Positions 1-10,336 are shown, numbered from the stretch's first letter. The stretch is DNA of 64,000 bases from Bacteroides faecis MAJ27 (GCF_900106755.1 NZ_FNNN01000011.1:113925-177924), one strand, 5' to 3'. A program made the numbers and translations. The notes: generated by a model from the sequence alone, not told the origin.

Positions 1-317
1 TCAAAATCCTCATTCAACGCCTTTCGTACACGCTCATAAAAATCCGTGACTTCGCCTTCAGAGTATGTATTTGCCAAAGACAACATAGGATATTTATGCG
101 CAACCTGGGTAAAATTTTTGTTGATATCACTACCGACGCGCATGGTAGGCGAATTTTCGTCTCTATATTCCGGATATGCCTGCTCCAAATCCTGAAGTTC
201 TCGCATCTTATCATCAAAGTCTTTATCTGAAATTTCAGGGGCATTCAACACGTAATAATTATAGTTATGCCGATGAAGTTCAGCACGCAATTCCTCTATT
301 TTTTCCTTTATATCCAT
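1..317 (-). CDS. ligA: NAD-dependent DNA ligase LigA, N-terminal fragment (runs off the left edge)
   Basis: The frame stays open to the left edge, so only the first 105 codons are here; it starts with ATG at 317. LigA seals nicks in duplex DNA during replication and repair using NAD+. The visible part is the N-terminal Ia (NMN-binding) region of the adenylation domain: [15 protein letters not shown] at about residues 17-31, SPTMRVG at 56-62 and [14 protein letters not shown] at 74-87, all hallmarks of bacterial LigA. The catalytic lysine and the later OB-fold, zinc, HhH and BRCT domains lie outside the window. It is divergent from trmD with 76 bp between the start codons. Identification is firm on the motifs; the truncation comes from the window edge, not the gene. 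Confidence 0.9.
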   Translation of the reverse strand, partial: MDIKEKIEELRAELHRHNYNYYVLNAPEISDKDFDDKMRELQDLEQAYPEYRDENSPTMRVGSDINKNFTQVAHKYPMLSLANTYSEGEVTDFYERVRKALNEDF

Positions 318-351
318 ATTTCTTCGATTGTTTAAGGCAAAAATACAGGTT

Positions 352-359
352 TATCTTTG
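352..359 (+). promoter_or_regulatory. Bacteroides-type -7 box for trmD
   Basis: TATCTTTG fits the Bacteroides TAnnTTTG box. A TTG at 328-330 lies 21 bp upstream as a possible -33 element. The predicted transcript would start near 363, about 30 nt before the ATG at 394. Confidence 0.5.
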
Positions 360-393
360 AATATTTGTACTTTTGCGAAAAATTATAAAGATT

Positions 394-1071
394 ATGCGTA
401 TTGATATTATAACAGTTTTACCCGAAATGATTGAGGGGTTCTTCAATTGCTCTATAATGAAACGGGCTCAGGATAAAGGACTTGCAGAAATACATATCCA
501 CAATCTGCGCGACTATACCGAAGATAAATATCGCCGTGTTGATGACTACCCTTTTGGCGGATTTGCCGGAATGGTCATGAAAATAGAACCTATCGAACGT
601 TGCATTAACGCTTTGAAGGCAGAACGAAACTATGATGAAGTGATTTTTACGACCCCTGATGGAGAACAGTTCAATCAGCCAATGGCTAACAGTCTTTCTT
701 TGGCTCAAAACCTGATTATCCTTTGCGGACATTTTAAAGGTATTGATTATCGTATCCGTGAACATCTGATCACTAAAGAAATCAGTATCGGTGACTATGT
801 ATTGACAGGAGGTGAACTAGCAGCAGCAGTCATGGCAGATGCAATTGTCCGTATTATCCCTGGAGTGATTTCAGATGAACAATCTGCACTTTCCGACTCC
901 TTCCAGGACAATCTGCTGGCAGCCCCTGTCTACACTCGTCCTGCCGACTATAAAGGCTGGAAAGTACCCGATATTTTATTATCCGGCCATGAAGCAAAAA
1001 TAAAAGAATGGGAACTACAGCAATCTTTAGAACGCACCCGGAAACTTCGTCCTGACTTACTAGAAGACTAA
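394..1071 (+). CDS. trmD: tRNA (guanine-37-N1)-methyltransferase TrmD
   Basis: TrmD methylates N1 of G37 next to the anticodon, using SAM, which prevents frameshifting. The 225-residue protein has the expected length and the N-terminal [10 protein letters not shown] start. Its SPOUT trefoil-knot motif [18 protein letters not shown] lies at about residues 133-150. The open frame could begin at a TTG at 373, but the ATG at 394 matches the conserved N-terminus and is preferred. The gene stands alone, divergent from ligA, and is closed by a strong hairpin at 1083-1133. It is not in the rpsP-rimM-trmD-rplS operon seen in many other bacteria. Confidence 0.95.
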   Translation: MRIDIITVLPEMIEGFFNCSIMKRAQDKGLAEIHIHNLRDYTEDKYRRVDDYPFGGFAGMVMKIEPIERCINALKAERNYDEVIFTTPDGEQFNQPMANSLSLAQNLIILCGHFKGIDYRIREHLITKEISIGDYVLTGGELAAAVMADAIVRIIPGVISDEQSALSDSFQDNLLAAPVYTRPADYKGWKVPDILLSGHEAKIKEWELQQSLERTRKLRPDLLED

Positions 1072-1082
1072 TGAATATATGT

Positions 1083-1133
1083 AAATAAAAACGACGGCAA
1101 GAAATTCAAGAAGTCTTACCGTCGTTTTTATTT
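1083..1133. terminator. Transcription terminator hairpin after trmD, probably bidirectional
   Basis: A perfect 15-bp inverted repeat (1083-1097 pairs with 1119-1133), AT-rich at its base, puts a run of U after the stem on either strand. It lies 12 bp after the trmD stop. Confidence 0.85.
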
Positions 1134-1289
1134 ATCTTCTATAAGAAAGACAAATCTGCTATTTTACTCTTCGGCCTAAATATCTTTTTCATCTATCATT
1201 CCCGTTAACGATTTTATTAGGCAAACTTTGGATAGCAAAATAACATTTTTCTTTCAGTTTCTATACGAAGGGTTATTGTATGTTTTCAA

Positions 1290-2201
1290 TTATACCTCAA
1301 GTGCACCAATTATCTCTTTAACAGACTTACATCCGTGTCTCTCTAAGTAATCATTTATACCATCTTCAACTTTAATGGTAACAGCCGGATCTATGAAATT
1401 TGCTGTACCAATCTGGATAGCAGATGCACCAGCAAGCATGAACTCAACAGCATCTTTCCAGTTCATAATCCCCCCTAATCCTATGACAGGAATATTTACC
1501 GATTTCGCAACTTGCCAAACCATACGTAAAGCGATCGGTTTCACAGCAGCACCGGACATTCCCCCTGTTACAGTTGACAAAATAGGACGCTTACGCTCCG
1601 CATCAATAGCCATTCCTAGCAATGTATTGATTAATGATACACTATCCGCACCACTTTCTTCTGCTGCGCGGGCTATTTCTGTTATATCGGTAACGTTCGG
1701 AGAGAGTTTAACGATAAGTGTCTTTTTGTAAGCAGCACGCACTGCTTTTACCACTTCTGAAGCACCTTTTGCTGACACACCAAAAGCCATACCTCCTTGT
1801 TTTACATTAGGGCACGAGATATTCAATTCTATAGCAGGAATTTTGTCAAGTTCATTAATAATCTCTGCAGTTTTCACATAATCCTCAATAGCAGACCCGG
1901 ATACATTTACAATCATATTCGTCTGAATATCCTTTATACGGGGATATATCTGTTCAACAAAGTAATCAACACCCTTATTTTGCAGTCCTACAGCGTTTAA
2001 CATACCAGAAGGAGTCTCTGCCATACGAGGATATGGATTACCTTCACGTTTGTGAAGAGTAGTACCTTTTACAATAATACCGCCTATTCGCGCTATATCA
2101 ATGAAATCTGAGAACTCTTCACCATATCCAAATGTACCAGATGCTGTCATCACCGGATTCTTCATCTGTAATTCACCTATATTTACACTCAAATCTGCCA
2201 T
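1290..2201 (-). CDS. pyrD: Dihydroorotate dehydrogenase, class 1B catalytic subunit
   Basis: This cytosolic FMN enzyme oxidises dihydroorotate to orotate in pyrimidine synthesis. Its length of 303 residues is usual for class 1B. Visible motifs are [13 protein letters not shown] near residue 15, NAVGLQNKG near 69, the active-site cysteine in [10 protein letters not shown] near 130, and the FMN-phosphate loop GLGGI near 243. It overlaps the upstream pyrK by 13 bp, implying translational coupling, and the paired PyrK subunit confirms the NAD-linked 1B type rather than a quinone-linked class 2 enzyme. Confidence 0.95.
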   Translation of the reverse strand: MADLSVNIGELQMKNPVMTASGTFGYGEEFSDFIDIARIGGIIVKGTTLHKREGNPYPRMAETPSGMLNAVGLQNKGVDYFVEQIYPRIKDIQTNMIVNVSGSAIEDYVKTAEIINELDKIPAIELNISCPNVKQGGMAFGVSAKGASEVVKAVRAAYKKTLIVKLSPNVTDITEIARAAEESGADSVSLINTLLGMAIDAERKRPILSTVTGGMSGAAVKPIALRMVWQVAKSVNIPVIGLGGIMNWKDAVEFMLAGASAIQIGTANFIDPAVTIKVEDGINDYLERHGCKSVKEIIGALEV

Positions 2202-2965
2202 AGTAGTTTATTTATATTAAAAACAGGACCTTCTTTACATACACACAAATGTCCTTCTGTCGTATTTTCCACACAACAGAGGCATGCTCCGATTCCACAA
2301 GCCATTGTGTTTTCTAAAGAGACTTCACATTCTATCTGATTACTTTTGGCATATTTTGCCACAGCCATCATCATTGGTTTAGGCCCGCAAGTATAAATCT
2401 GCTCAAAACGTACCTGATTTAATATAGAATGCTGAGTGACATACCCTCTTTCTCCGTGACTTCCGTCTTCTGTGGTAGTATACACCTCGCCATACTTAGC
2501 GAATTCTTCCAGTTGCAGCAGATCTTTATCACTGCGGGCACCCAAAAGAAAGGTAGGCTTATGACCATTTTTCGCCAATTGCTCACCTAAATATAACATA
2601 GGAGCTGTTCCGACACCTCCACCTACTAATAGAAGCTTATCTGAAGGCTTTTGAGGTATTGTATAGCCATTTCCCAAAGGAAGTACTACATTGATCACAT
2701 CGCCCGGATTTACTTCTCCTAAACGTCTTGTTCCATCTCCAATCAATTGAATAAGAAACCATACCTCGTTTTGTCGCTTGTCTACAAAATTAATAGAAAT
2801 AGGACGGCGTAAAAAAGTGGTTAATGAACCGTCCACCCGAAGCTCAGCAAACTGCCCCGGCAACATTTCGGGCAGTAATGACTGAGAAGTCAATTTCAGC
2901 AACACATAGTTTGCATTCAATCTAATATTCTCAGTGACTGTCAGATCTAAAATAAATTTCTTCAT
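2189..2965 (-). CDS. pyrK: Dihydroorotate dehydrogenase B, electron-transfer subunit
   Basis: PyrK carries FAD and a [2Fe-2S] cluster and passes electrons from PyrD to NAD+. The N-terminal ferredoxin-reductase-like FAD domain has LRRPIS near residue 46, and the NAD domain has [13 protein letters not shown] near residue 104. The C-terminal cysteine cluster CGIGACLCC followed by HLCVCKEGP is the iron-sulfur site. I place the start at the ATG at 2965 (MKKFILDL) because the upstream ATG at 3004 would lie before the predicted transcription start set by the promoter box at 3002-3009. It is the first gene of the pyrKD operon. Confidence 0.93.
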   Translation of the reverse strand: MKKFILDLTVTENIRLNANYVLLKLTSQSLLPEMLPGQFAELRVDGSLTTFLRRPISINFVDKRQNEVWFLIQLIGDGTRRLGEVNPGDVINVVLPLGNGYTIPQKPSDKLLLVGGGVGTAPMLYLGEQLAKNGHKPTFLLGARSDKDLLQLEEFAKYGEVYTTTEDGSHGERGYVTQHSILNQVRFEQIYTCGPKPMMMAVAKYAKSNQIECEVSLENTMACGIGACLCCVENTTEGHLCVCKEGPVFNINKLLWQI

Positions 2966-3001
2966 GTATGGATATAAAAGTATAAATTCGTATTCCGGAT
3001 G

Positions 3002-3009
3002 CAAAGATA
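3002..3009 (-). promoter_or_regulatory. -7 box of the pyrKD operon
   Basis: On the minus strand this reads TATCTTTG, matching TAnnTTTG. It predicts a transcript start near 2998 and a leader of about 33 nt, which decides the pyrK start at 2965. No clear -33 TTTG was found at the usual distance. Confidence 0.5.
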
Positions 3010-3041
3010 CAGGAATTTGCTCAAACCACCGATTTTACCTC

Positions 3042-3512
3042 TCATTTTTCAGGTCGAAAGGTTTCATAAGTATTATCATCAAAAAAGATTCTTATTTCAG
3101 TGATTTTTCTGGCAGGCTTTTCTATATACCTAATCTCCTGTTTTACAATCTCTTTGGGTGCATTTTCAGTACTTCTTAATGGCATTTCCTTGCGATTTTC
3201 CGGATTGAACGGCTCTTTGGACGAATTTACAGGATTCTCATCAAATAAAGAAGGCTGATAATCGCCACTGGAAGAAACTATAGAAGCATCTTCTACAGAA
3301 GCTATCATTTCACCTTTACCATAAAGCAGCCATTCAAGATTTACATAACTATAAGTCTGATGTACCTTCATTACAACCTCCAAGCTTGGTTTATTCCGAT
3401 CATTCAAAATATGTGAGAGAGTGGACTGCTGAACTCCAATTGTCTCAGCAAAAACCCTGGGAGGAACTTTTTCTCTCTCCATTATCATTCTAATTCTGTC
3501 TTTTATTTCCAT
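3042..3512 (-). CDS. XRE-family helix-turn-helix regulator
   Basis: The N-terminal 70 residues form a Cro/C1-type HTH: VFAETIGVQQSTLSHILNDR at about residues 20-39 contains the two recognition helices. The ending LEWLLYGKGEM is typical of this Bacteroidetes XRE subfamily. The C-terminal half (about 75-156) is low-complexity and rich in P, S, N and K, with a short beta-like tail ITEIRIFFDDNTYETF. No catalytic residues are visible. Length is 156 residues. It has its own promoter (3587-3594) in a long gene-poor stretch. Target genes and ligand cannot be told from the sequence. Confidence 0.8.
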   Translation of the reverse strand: MEIKDRIRMIMEREKVPPRVFAETIGVQQSTLSHILNDRNKPSLEVVMKVHQTYSYVNLEWLLYGKGEMIASVEDASIVSSSGDYQPSLFDENPVNSSKEPFNPENRKEMPLRSTENAPKEIVKQEIRYIEKPARKITEIRIFFDDNTYETFRPEK

Positions 3513-3586
3513 ACAGCCTTTTCTTGTTACAATTGTATGTATTAAACATAGATTTCACAGAAATATCAACTATCTCTATGAATATA

Positions 3587-3618
3587 CAAAGGTAAATATT
3601 ACAAATCACAAATGCAAA
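3587..3618 (-). promoter_or_regulatory. Promoter of the XRE regulator gene
   Basis: On the minus strand, TTTG (3615-3618), a 20-bp spacer and TACCTTTG (3587-3594) match the full Bacteroides consensus. The leader would be about 70 nt. Confidence 0.6.
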
Positions 3619-4662
3619 TTACAATTATAAAAATATTAATATCACAAAAGTATGCACGTTATTACAAATGGAATATCACTCTTGTAAAACATGAAAAAAC
3701 ATACAAAAACAACTAATATATAAGATTTAATAAAGTCCAATAATCAACTGATAAACAGTCGTATAACAAACAAAACCAAGGAGATACACAAGAATTTCAC
3801 AAAAATATAAGCCAATCAAATCACCTTTTTAGAGTAATAATTTAGAAATAGATGATATTTATATGATATACAATAATATAGTAGTATAAAGATAGAATGT
3901 TAACCGCCCTCCTATTACATCTATACACACATTATTATTAATGTAAATTACTGCATTTACTTTTGTACTCAGCATCGTATAATAACATTTGTATCGCGTT
4001 CACGAATATAAAATTCACAAACAAACAAATACGTTTATACAAAAGTAAATTTCAATAGTTGCAACAGCAATAAATCAAGGGATAAAATACGCCATTTACT
4101 TATGTATATTAAGAACTACTCAAATCTTCCTTTACATTTACCTCTGATCTAGCTCACAAATAGCAAATCCTTGCCATATTTCTGCATATTCGGTCGATTG
4201 ATGATTTTTTTTCGATTCTAGAAGCATTATTTTCACAATAACAATCTATACTACAGCGGATTAAGCTCATTTTATCAATATCAAAATTTAGACTAACTAG
4301 GAAAAACATAGTAAAACACCTCAATTATTTTCCCGAATTATCAAAATGACATTTTATAAGTTTAGGAGAAAGAAGAGTCTCCCTCTATTTTATATAAAAT
4401 CTATCTATGCCAATATGGTTTTCCATTCTATATTATAGTCTGAACGAAATCCGATTTTTTCAATTCTAAAAAATGATTATAGTATAAACTAAATAAGAGA
4501 AATACTGCTAAAAGAGAATTTAAATAGAGAAAGTGAAATTATTCAGATTCCTTTTCATGAATAAAAAATAAAGAGAAAAGAATAACTGATTCATTGTAAA
4601 ATATTCACCTTAAAAAAGAGATTTGACTATGAGCTTAACCAAGTATTATTTGAAGCATACAA
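3619..4662. other. Gene-poor, very AT-rich intergenic stretch of about 1 kb
   Basis: No open frame of coding character is seen on either strand between the XRE promoter and the holA terminator. The region is much richer in A and T than its neighbours. It contains a 13-bp perfect inverted repeat (3955-3967 and 4038-4050) whose arms each carry a TACTTTTG box facing inward, plus a further minus-strand copy of the box near 3646. It could hold a small RNA or be decayed DNA; the sequence alone does not decide. Confidence 0.5.
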
Positions 4663-4709
4663 AAAAGGCATATACTTAATCTGCTTTACAGTAAAAGTAT
4701 ATGCCTTTT
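4663..4709. terminator. Terminator hairpin downstream of holA
   Basis: A 15-bp perfect inverted repeat (4663-4677 with 4695-4709) with a 17-nt loop. The minus-strand reading ends in a U-rich run, so it closes the amn-holA operon. Confidence 0.85.
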
Positions 4710-4732
4710 ATTTATTAGAATATTCAGTTTCG

Positions 4733-5752
4733 CTAATGCAAAATTTTAAACACTAATTCACGAAGAATATCTCCGTCGGACATTGAACTGTTCTTCACTC
4801 CTTTTGATTTAGCATCAGCATATCGTATTTCACCAACAATCTGCATTGTCTTCACTCCACTATATTTGCGCATCGCAACAGCATAATCCCGAGCTTGCCA
4901 AGGAGTTCTTAATCCCAGCATATTGGCAATTCCCTGCTCCGACTTATCAGGTGCATAATACGCCAACATCAAGTTCGAATAAAAGCTGAACAACAGAGAC
5001 AATGTCATTTGAATTGGATTCGTTTTTGGATTTTCCTCAAAGTATTTTATTATTTTATTTGCTTTCAGAATATCCTTTTCAACCAGAGCGCTTCGTAATT
5101 CAAAGTTATTATAATCTTTGCTTATGCCTATATTCTTCTCGATTTGTTCGGGAGTTACACGTTTCTGCCCCACAGGTAAAGTGATAATCAGCTTTTCCAA
5201 TTCACCCGTCAAACGGCTTAAATCCGAGCCGACAAAATCAGCCAGCATAGCCGTTGCCTTGGGTTCCACATCTACTCCTTTCCGCTTCATATAAGAAGCA
5301 ATGAAAGCTGGAAGCTGAGCATCTTTTATCTTCTTGGATTCAAACAGCACACCGGTCTTTTCTACTTCAGCAGCCAGTTTCTTTCTACGGTCCAACGTTC
5401 CGTGCTTATGACATATCACCAAAATAGTGGAATGAAGCGGTTTCTGAAGATAGTACGATAATTCTTCGATGTTTCGGACTGCTTGTGCCTCCTTGACTAC
5501 TACTACCTGATGTTCAGACATCATAGGATAGCGTTTTGCAGCATTTATGATAGTCGCTACATCCACATCAGCCCCGTACACTACAGTCAGATTGAACTCT
5601 TTTTCCGTTTCGTTCAACACATTATCGGTAATGTAATCGGCAATTAAATCGATATAATACGATTCTTCCCCCATCAAATAGTAGATGGGACGATACTGCT
5701 TCGCCCTCAGTTCTTTGAGGATATCATCACAGGTCAGTTCTTGTTTTGCCAT
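4733..5752 (-). CDS. holA: DNA polymerase III delta subunit
   Basis: The delta subunit is the clamp-loader wrench that opens the beta sliding clamp. The 339-residue protein has the expected length. The N-terminal YRPIYYLMGEESYYIDLIADYI (given in two parts: YRPIYYLMG and EESYYIDLIADYI) is the diagnostic start of the AAA+-like domain of HolA. A degenerate ATPase fold and a helical collar domain follow, with GISKDYNNFELRSAL at about residues 208-222. It lies 24 bp after amn on the same strand and is closed by the hairpin at 4663-4709, so the two genes are probably co-transcribed. Confidence 0.9.
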   Translation of the reverse strand: MAKQELTCDDILKELRAKQYRPIYYLMGEESYYIDLIADYITDNVLNETEKEFNLTVVYGADVDVATIINAAKRYPMMSEHQVVVVKEAQAVRNIEELSYYLQKPLHSTILVICHKHGTLDRRKKLAAEVEKTGVLFESKKIKDAQLPAFIASYMKRKGVDVEPKATAMLADFVGSDLSRLTGELEKLIITLPVGQKRVTPEQIEKNIGISKDYNNFELRSALVEKDILKANKIIKYFEENPKTNPIQMTLSLLFSFYSNLMLAYYAPDKSEQGIANMLGLRTPWQARDYAVAMRKYSGVKTMQIVGEIRYADAKSKGVKNSSMSDGDILRELVFKILH

Positions 5753-5776
5753 ATATATTTTTAGAAAGGCCGGTGG

Positions 5777-6553
5777 TTACCAGTCGAATTTCAAGTGTTT
5801 TACAGTTTTCTTTGCATCAATAATCATGCGCAAAGAAGCAATGCCTATCTCGACATGCTCTTCCACATAATTCTTGGTGACCAAATTATCACTTTTATCT
5901 GTCTTCACTCCATCCGGAGTCATAGGTTGATCGGACACTAGCAATAAAGCGCCTGTTGGAATGTGGTTGGCAAAACCGCAACTGAACAAAGTAGCCGTTT
6001 CCATATCTACTGCCATTGCCCGGGTTTTTTTCAGATATTCCTTAAATACTTCATCATGTTCCCAGATACGGCGGTTAGTAGTGTAGACAGTACCCGTCCA
6101 ATAATCGCGGCCATAGTCACGAATTGACGAAGAAACGGCACGCTGCAACATAAACGCAGGTAAAGCAGGAACTTCAGGTGGAAAATAATCATTGGATGTT
6201 CCTTCACCACGAATAGCAGCAATAGGAAGAATTAAATCGCCAATCTGATTTTTCTTGTCGATGCCGCCACATTTCCCCAAAAACAGGCAGGCTTTCGGAC
6301 GAATAGCTCCCAATAAATCCATGATAATGGCAGCATTAGGGCTACCCATACCGAAGTTAATCATTGTAATGCCCTCGGCTGTAGCAGAAATCATATTGGC
6401 ATCTCTACCCAAAATAGGAACATCAAATTGATTTGCGAAAATCTCTACGTACTTGTTGAAGTTAGTCAACAGAATATACTCTCCAAAATCTTCCAGGTTA
6501 CGTTTTGTGTAACGGGGTAGCCAATTAGCTACGATTTCTTCTTTCGTTTTCAT
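5777..6553 (-). CDS. amn: AMP nucleosidase (short form)
   Basis: The protein belongs to the purine-nucleoside-phosphorylase superfamily; the Bacteroidetes short form is annotated as AMP nucleosidase, which cleaves AMP to adenine and ribose 5-phosphate. Visible motifs are TMINFGMGSPNAA near residue 63, FLGKCGGID near 91, and the C-terminal signature VDMETATLF near 183 followed by LLVSDQP, with Asp as the likely catalytic acid. At 258 residues it lacks the large N-terminal domain of the E. coli enzyme. It has a promoter box at 6605-6612 and is divergent from the HSDR_N gene. A related nucleosidase or phosphorylase specificity cannot be excluded. Confidence 0.85.
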   Translation of the reverse strand: MKTKEEIVANWLPRYTKRNLEDFGEYILLTNFNKYVEIFANQFDVPILGRDANMISATAEGITMINFGMGSPNAAIIMDLLGAIRPKACLFLGKCGGIDKKNQIGDLILPIAAIRGEGTSNDYFPPEVPALPAFMLQRAVSSSIRDYGRDYWTGTVYTTNRRIWEHDEVFKEYLKKTRAMAVDMETATLFSCGFANHIPTGALLLVSDQPMTPDGVKTDKSDNLVTKNYVEEHVEIGIASLRMIIDAKKTVKHLKFDW

Positions 6554-6563
6554 AATTATCTAT

Positions 6564-6571
6564 TAAATTTG
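6564..6571 (+). promoter_or_regulatory. -7 box for the HSDR_N gene
   Basis: TAAATTTG matches TAnnTTTG and predicts a leader of about 42 nt before the ATG at 6617. Confidence 0.45.
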
Positions 6572-6604
6572 TGGTTCCAATAATAGAAACCGTTATTTAA
6601 CTTA

Positions 6605-6612
6605 CAAAAATA
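6605..6612 (-). promoter_or_regulatory. -7 box of the amn-holA operon
   Basis: The minus strand reads TATTTTTG. The two divergent boxes here lie only about 35 bp apart, so the amn and HSDR_N promoters overlap. Confidence 0.45.
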
Positions 6613-6616
6613 ATAA

Positions 6617-7066
6617 ATGTTATCGTTAAACCTACCAGTATTCGACACTAAAATAAACGTACGAAACGGAAAAAATGTAATTTTCGACGTGATTCGCAAA
6701 CGATATGTCGCGCTTACCCCCGAAGAATGGGTACGTCAACACTTTGTTCACTTTCTTATTGCACACAAAGGATATCCGAGCGCGCTGCTTGCCAACGAGG
6801 TAATGGTCAAGCTGAACGGTACAACCAAAAGATGTGATACCGTGCTTTACCGGAGAGATCTGTCAGCGCGAATGATCGTAGAATACAAAGCCCCGCACAT
6901 CGAAATCACACAAGCCGTATTCGATCAGATAACCCGCTATAATATGGTGTTGAAAGTTGATTATCTGATAGTAAGCAACGGAATGCAACATTATTGTTGC
7001 CGGATAGATTATGCACATCAGAGTTATACCTTTCTTCAGGATATTCCCGATTATAACATCCTATAA
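6617..7066 (+). CDS. Stand-alone HSDR_N (PD-(D/E)xK nuclease-like) domain protein
   Basis: The 149-residue protein consists only of the N-terminal domain found on type I restriction R subunits (HSDR_N family). The nuclease-like core is visible: a conserved aspartate in KRCDTVLY near residue 74 and the E-x-K pair in IVEYKAP near 88-94, followed by QITRYN. No helicase, methylase or specificity genes lie nearby, so this is not a restriction system as it stands. It may bind or cut nucleic acid, perhaps in repair, but its role is unknown. It is divergent from amn and followed at once by an unusually long hairpin (7069-7147). Confidence 0.8.
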   Translation: MLSLNLPVFDTKINVRNGKNVIFDVIRKRYVALTPEEWVRQHFVHFLIAHKGYPSALLANEVMVKLNGTTKRCDTVLYRRDLSARMIVEYKAPHIEITQAVFDQITRYNMVLKVDYLIVSNGMQHYCCRIDYAHQSYTFLQDIPDYNIL

Positions 7067-7068
7067 AA

Positions 7069-7147
7069 ATGGTGTCACTATGTGCTTGGGATACTGACAC
7101 TATACCAGACACATAGTATCAGTATCCCAAGCACATAGTGACACCAT
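7069..7147. repeat. Very long inverted repeat between convergent genes
   Basis: A 29-bp perfect stem (7069-7097 pairs with 7119-7147) extends inward by 5 more pairs after one mismatch. It starts 3 bp after the HSDR_N stop and ends 43 bp before the RND pump stop. It probably ends transcription from both sides, though neither strand carries a long U tract. The stem is far longer than the other terminators in this window. Confidence 0.85.
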
Positions 7148-7189
7148 AATATTATTGATTTCAGATACGTTGCAAACGATATTCTATTT

Positions 7190-10100
7190 TTACATATTCG
7201 TATCTTTTTTCACATCATTATCCTTCTTCTTACTAAATCTTTCCTGCAATTTCTGCATCAATTCATAGAAGTTAGGAATATAAATCGTCGCTAATAAAGT
7301 ATTCATTGCCATACCGAAAACGACCGCAGTCCCCAATGCTATACGACTCTGTGCACCGGCTCCGGCAGCGAAAAGCAAAGGCATCACCCCTAATACAAAA
7401 GCAAAAGAAGTCATCAGAATCGGGCGCAAACGAACATGTCCAGCTTCGTATGCCGCCTCACGAATAGAGTTTCCTTCGGCACGAAAATCACGGGCAAATT
7501 CTACAATCAGAATACCGTTTTTGGCCGAAAGTGCAACAAGCAGGATAATACCAATTTGTGTATAGACACTGACCGAAGTCCCCATGATCAGACAGCCTAT
7601 CATCGCTCCCAGCAGAGCTACAGGCAACCCGATAACAGCAGCTACCGGACTGGTCCAGCTTTCATACTGCGCAGCCAGAACCAAGAAAGCTACAATTAAA
7701 GCCATAACCAAAACAACAGTAGTAGTATTTCCCGCCTGCGTTTCCTGATAGGCAACCGATGTCCATTCATAACCAAATTCGTCTCCCAACTGTTCTTTGA
7801 ACAAAGCTTCCATTTCTTGAATAGCCTGTCCTGAGCTACTGCCGGGAGCTACGTTACAGGTCAGAGCAGCTGTCGAATACATATTGTAACGATTGATCTG
7901 ATCCTGCCCCAACCGTTCTTCCACTTTGGTAAAGGAAGAAAGAGGCACCATCTCTCCTGCCGAGTTGGCAACACTTAGTTTTAAAACGTCATCAATAACC
8001 CGTTGCGCCTGGTCACGTGCTTCTATTTTCACTTGATAAATGTGGCCAAATTCAACAAAATCATTCACGTATGCCGCACCCATATAGTAACTTAATGTCG
8101 AGAATACATCATTTAGGGCAATACCCATGAATTGCACTTTATCACGGTCGATATTCAAGAAGTATTGCGGAACATTTGCCTGGTACTGGCTGGATACAGA
8201 AGCCAAAGCCGGTTTGGAATGATAAGAAGCAAGCAGCGAGTTAATAGCCTGTTGCATTTCCGTCGGCCCTAAATTTCTCCGGTCCTCCAGCTGAAGTTGC
8301 AAACCACCGGAGGCACCCAAACCGGGAATAGCCGGAGGTACCATAGCAAATGCCTGGCCAGCCTGGATTTCCATATACGCTTCCCCATTAAAACGGTCGA
8401 CAACGGCAGCAGCCGTATGCTCCTTCCCTTTCCTTTCATCCCAGTTTTTCAGAACAACAAAATAGGTAGCGGAATTGCTCTGCTCACCTCCTCCCATTAC
8501 GGAAAAACCGGAGATTCCAATATAATTCTCCACTTCCGGATAAGAATCTAAAATAGCATTGATTTTATCCCCGACAGCTTGCGTACGCTCCAGACTGGCT
8601 GCCGGAGGGAGCTGAACAACAGCTATAAAATAACCATCATCTTCATCCGGAATAAATGTCGACGGCCAACGCATAAAGAGTATGATGGCAATAACCGTCA
8701 AAACAGCAAAAGACACAAAAGAAATGACCGGGCGCTGGAGCAACCACTTCACCGTGCTGTCATACACTCCCTGCGTTTTATCATACGCTTTATTGAATCC
8801 CTTGTATATAAAGAAATTAGATGGTTTGCTCTTTTCCAAAAACAACGCACAGAGAGCAGGTGTCAGTGTCAATGAGTTAAAACCACTCAATACTGTGGAA
8901 GCAGCAATTGTCAATGCAAATTGCTTATACAACTGACCGGAAATTCCGCTGATCATCATCGTCGGAATAAATACGGCAAGCAGCACAAGCACCACTCCGA
9001 CAATCGGTCCTGTAATTTCTCCCATGGCTTTCGTTACTGCTTCACGAGTCGAATATTGTCCGGTTTCCAATAATCTCGAAGCATTTTCAACCACCACTAT
9101 GGCATCATCCACAACAATGGCAACTGCCAGAATCAATCCGAACAAAGTAAGCGTATTGATGGAAAAACCAAATGCTGCCATGACTGCCAGCGTACCGATT
9201 AATGATACAGGAATGGTGATACAAGGAATAATAACCGCTCTCCAGTTCTGCAAAAACAAGAAAATTACCAGTACCACAAGCAGTGTTGTTTCAAAGAATG
9301 TCACCATTACCTCATCAATAGAGGCATGAATTACATCCGTTGTATCCAAGGTTACGTTATAGGCAATTCCTGCGGGAAAACTAGCTGCCATTTCCTCCAT
9401 TTTTGCCTTCACCCCTTTTGAAACGTCCAGCGAATTGGAACCCGGTTGCTGATAGATAGCAATAGCTGCGGTAGGCTTACCTTTCAACCGGGATACTACA
9501 TTATAAGAAGCAGACCCCAAATCTATTCGCGCAATATCTTTGAGACGAAGCATTGCCCCATCCTGTTCCCGACGAATGATAATATTTCCAAATTGCTCCG
9601 GAGAAGTAAGTCGTCCCTGTACATTAAGCGTATATTGAAAAGCGTTTTTATTGTCCTTTCCAATAGGTTGACCGATATAACCGGCGGACACCTCCATATT
9701 CTGAGATTGGATAGACTGATACACTTGTGCCGGAGAGATGTTCCGGATACGCATGGCTTCAGGGTCCAGCCAGATACGCATGGAGTAATCACCCGCTCCC
9801 ATGACATTAACAGCCCCTACACCCGGCACACGCGATAACTGATCGACTAAATTCAGTTTTGCATAGTTAGTCAGATAAAGACTGTTGTAAACGGAATCCT
9901 GCGAAGTCATTGTCAAAAACATGACGATATTGGAAGACTGTTTCTGCACCGTTACTCCCTGCACCACTACAGGCTCCGGCAGGGAGGACTGTGCAACACT
10001 TACCCTGTTCTGGACTTGCACGGTAGCCATATCAATATCTGTACCGACGGCAAATGTTATTGTCAACGAATATGCTCCCGAAGAGGAAGAATTTGAAGAC

Positions 10101-10336
10101 ATATAAAGCATACCGTCCACCCCATTCACCTGCTGTTCGATGGGAAGCCCTACTGTTTGGGCTACAGTTTCGGCATTTGCACCGGGATAGACAGCCGACA
10201 CTTGTACTGTCGGAGGCGTTATCTCGGGAAATTGCGCCACAGGTAATATATTGAGCGCGATCAAACCGGCTACCACAATGAGCAGGGCAAGTACGGTAGC
10301 AAAGATTGGTCGGTTAATGAAAAACTTAGAAAACAT
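7190..10336 (-). CDS. RND multidrug efflux pump, inner-membrane subunit (AcrB/HAE1 family)
   Basis: This is the proton-driven pump of a tripartite exporter. Its 1048 residues match AcrB. It begins [19 protein letters not shown] as HAE1 pumps do, with twelve membrane segments and two large periplasmic loops. The TM4 proton-relay pair is present in [14 protein letters not shown] near residue 406, and [10 protein letters not shown] lies near residue 93. Substrates in this family are usually drugs, bile salts or detergents; nothing in the sequence fixes the substrate here. It is the last gene of an OMF-MFP-RND operon, 86 bp after the fusion protein. Confidence 0.95.
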   Translation of the reverse strand: MFSKFFINRPIFATVLALLIVVAGLIALNILPVAQFPEITPPTVQVSAVYPGANAETVAQTVGLPIEQQVNGVDGMLYMSSNSSSSGAYSLTITFAVGTDIDMATVQVQNRVSVAQSSLPEPVVVQGVTVQKQSSNIVMFLTMTSQDSVYNSLYLTNYAKLNLVDQLSRVPGVGAVNVMGAGDYSMRIWLDPEAMRIRNISPAQVYQSIQSQNMEVSAGYIGQPIGKDNKNAFQYTLNVQGRLTSPEQFGNIIIRREQDGAMLRLKDIARIDLGSASYNVVSRLKGKPTAAIAIYQQPGSNSLDVSKGVKAKMEEMAASFPAGIAYNVTLDTTDVIHASIDEVMVTFFETTLLVVLVIFLFLQNWRAVIIPCITIPVSLIGTLAVMAAFGFSINTLTLFGLILAVAIVVDDAIVVVENASRLLETGQYSTREAVTKAMGEITGPIVGVVLVLLAVFIPTMMISGISGQLYKQFALTIAASTVLSGFNSLTLTPALCALFLEKSKPSNFFIYKGFNKAYDKTQGVYDSTVKWLLQRPVISFVSFAVLTVIAIILFMRWPSTFIPDEDDGYFIAVVQLPPAASLERTQAVGDKINAILDSYPEVENYIGISGFSVMGGGEQSNSATYFVVLKNWDERKGKEHTAAAVVDRFNGEAYMEIQAGQAFAMVPPAIPGLGASGGLQLQLEDRRNLGPTEMQQAINSLLASYHSKPALASVSSQYQANVPQYFLNIDRDKVQFMGIALNDVFSTLSYYMGAAYVNDFVEFGHIYQVKIEARDQAQRVIDDVLKLSVANSAGEMVPLSSFTKVEERLGQDQINRYNMYSTAALTCNVAPGSSSGQAIQEMEALFKEQLGDEFGYEWTSVAYQETQAGNTTTVVLVMALIVAFLVLAAQYESWTSPVAAVIGLPVALLGAMIGCLIMGTSVSVYTQIGIILLVALSAKNGILIVEFARDFRAEGNSIREAAYEAGHVRLRPILMTSFAFVLGVMPLLFAAGAGAQSRIALGTAVVFGMAMNTLLATIYIPNFYELMQKLQERFSKKKDNDVKKDTNM

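Noticed and set aside
6617..7066. Part of a type I restriction-modification system
   Set aside because: Only an HSDR_N domain is present; no helicase, methylase or specificity gene is nearby.
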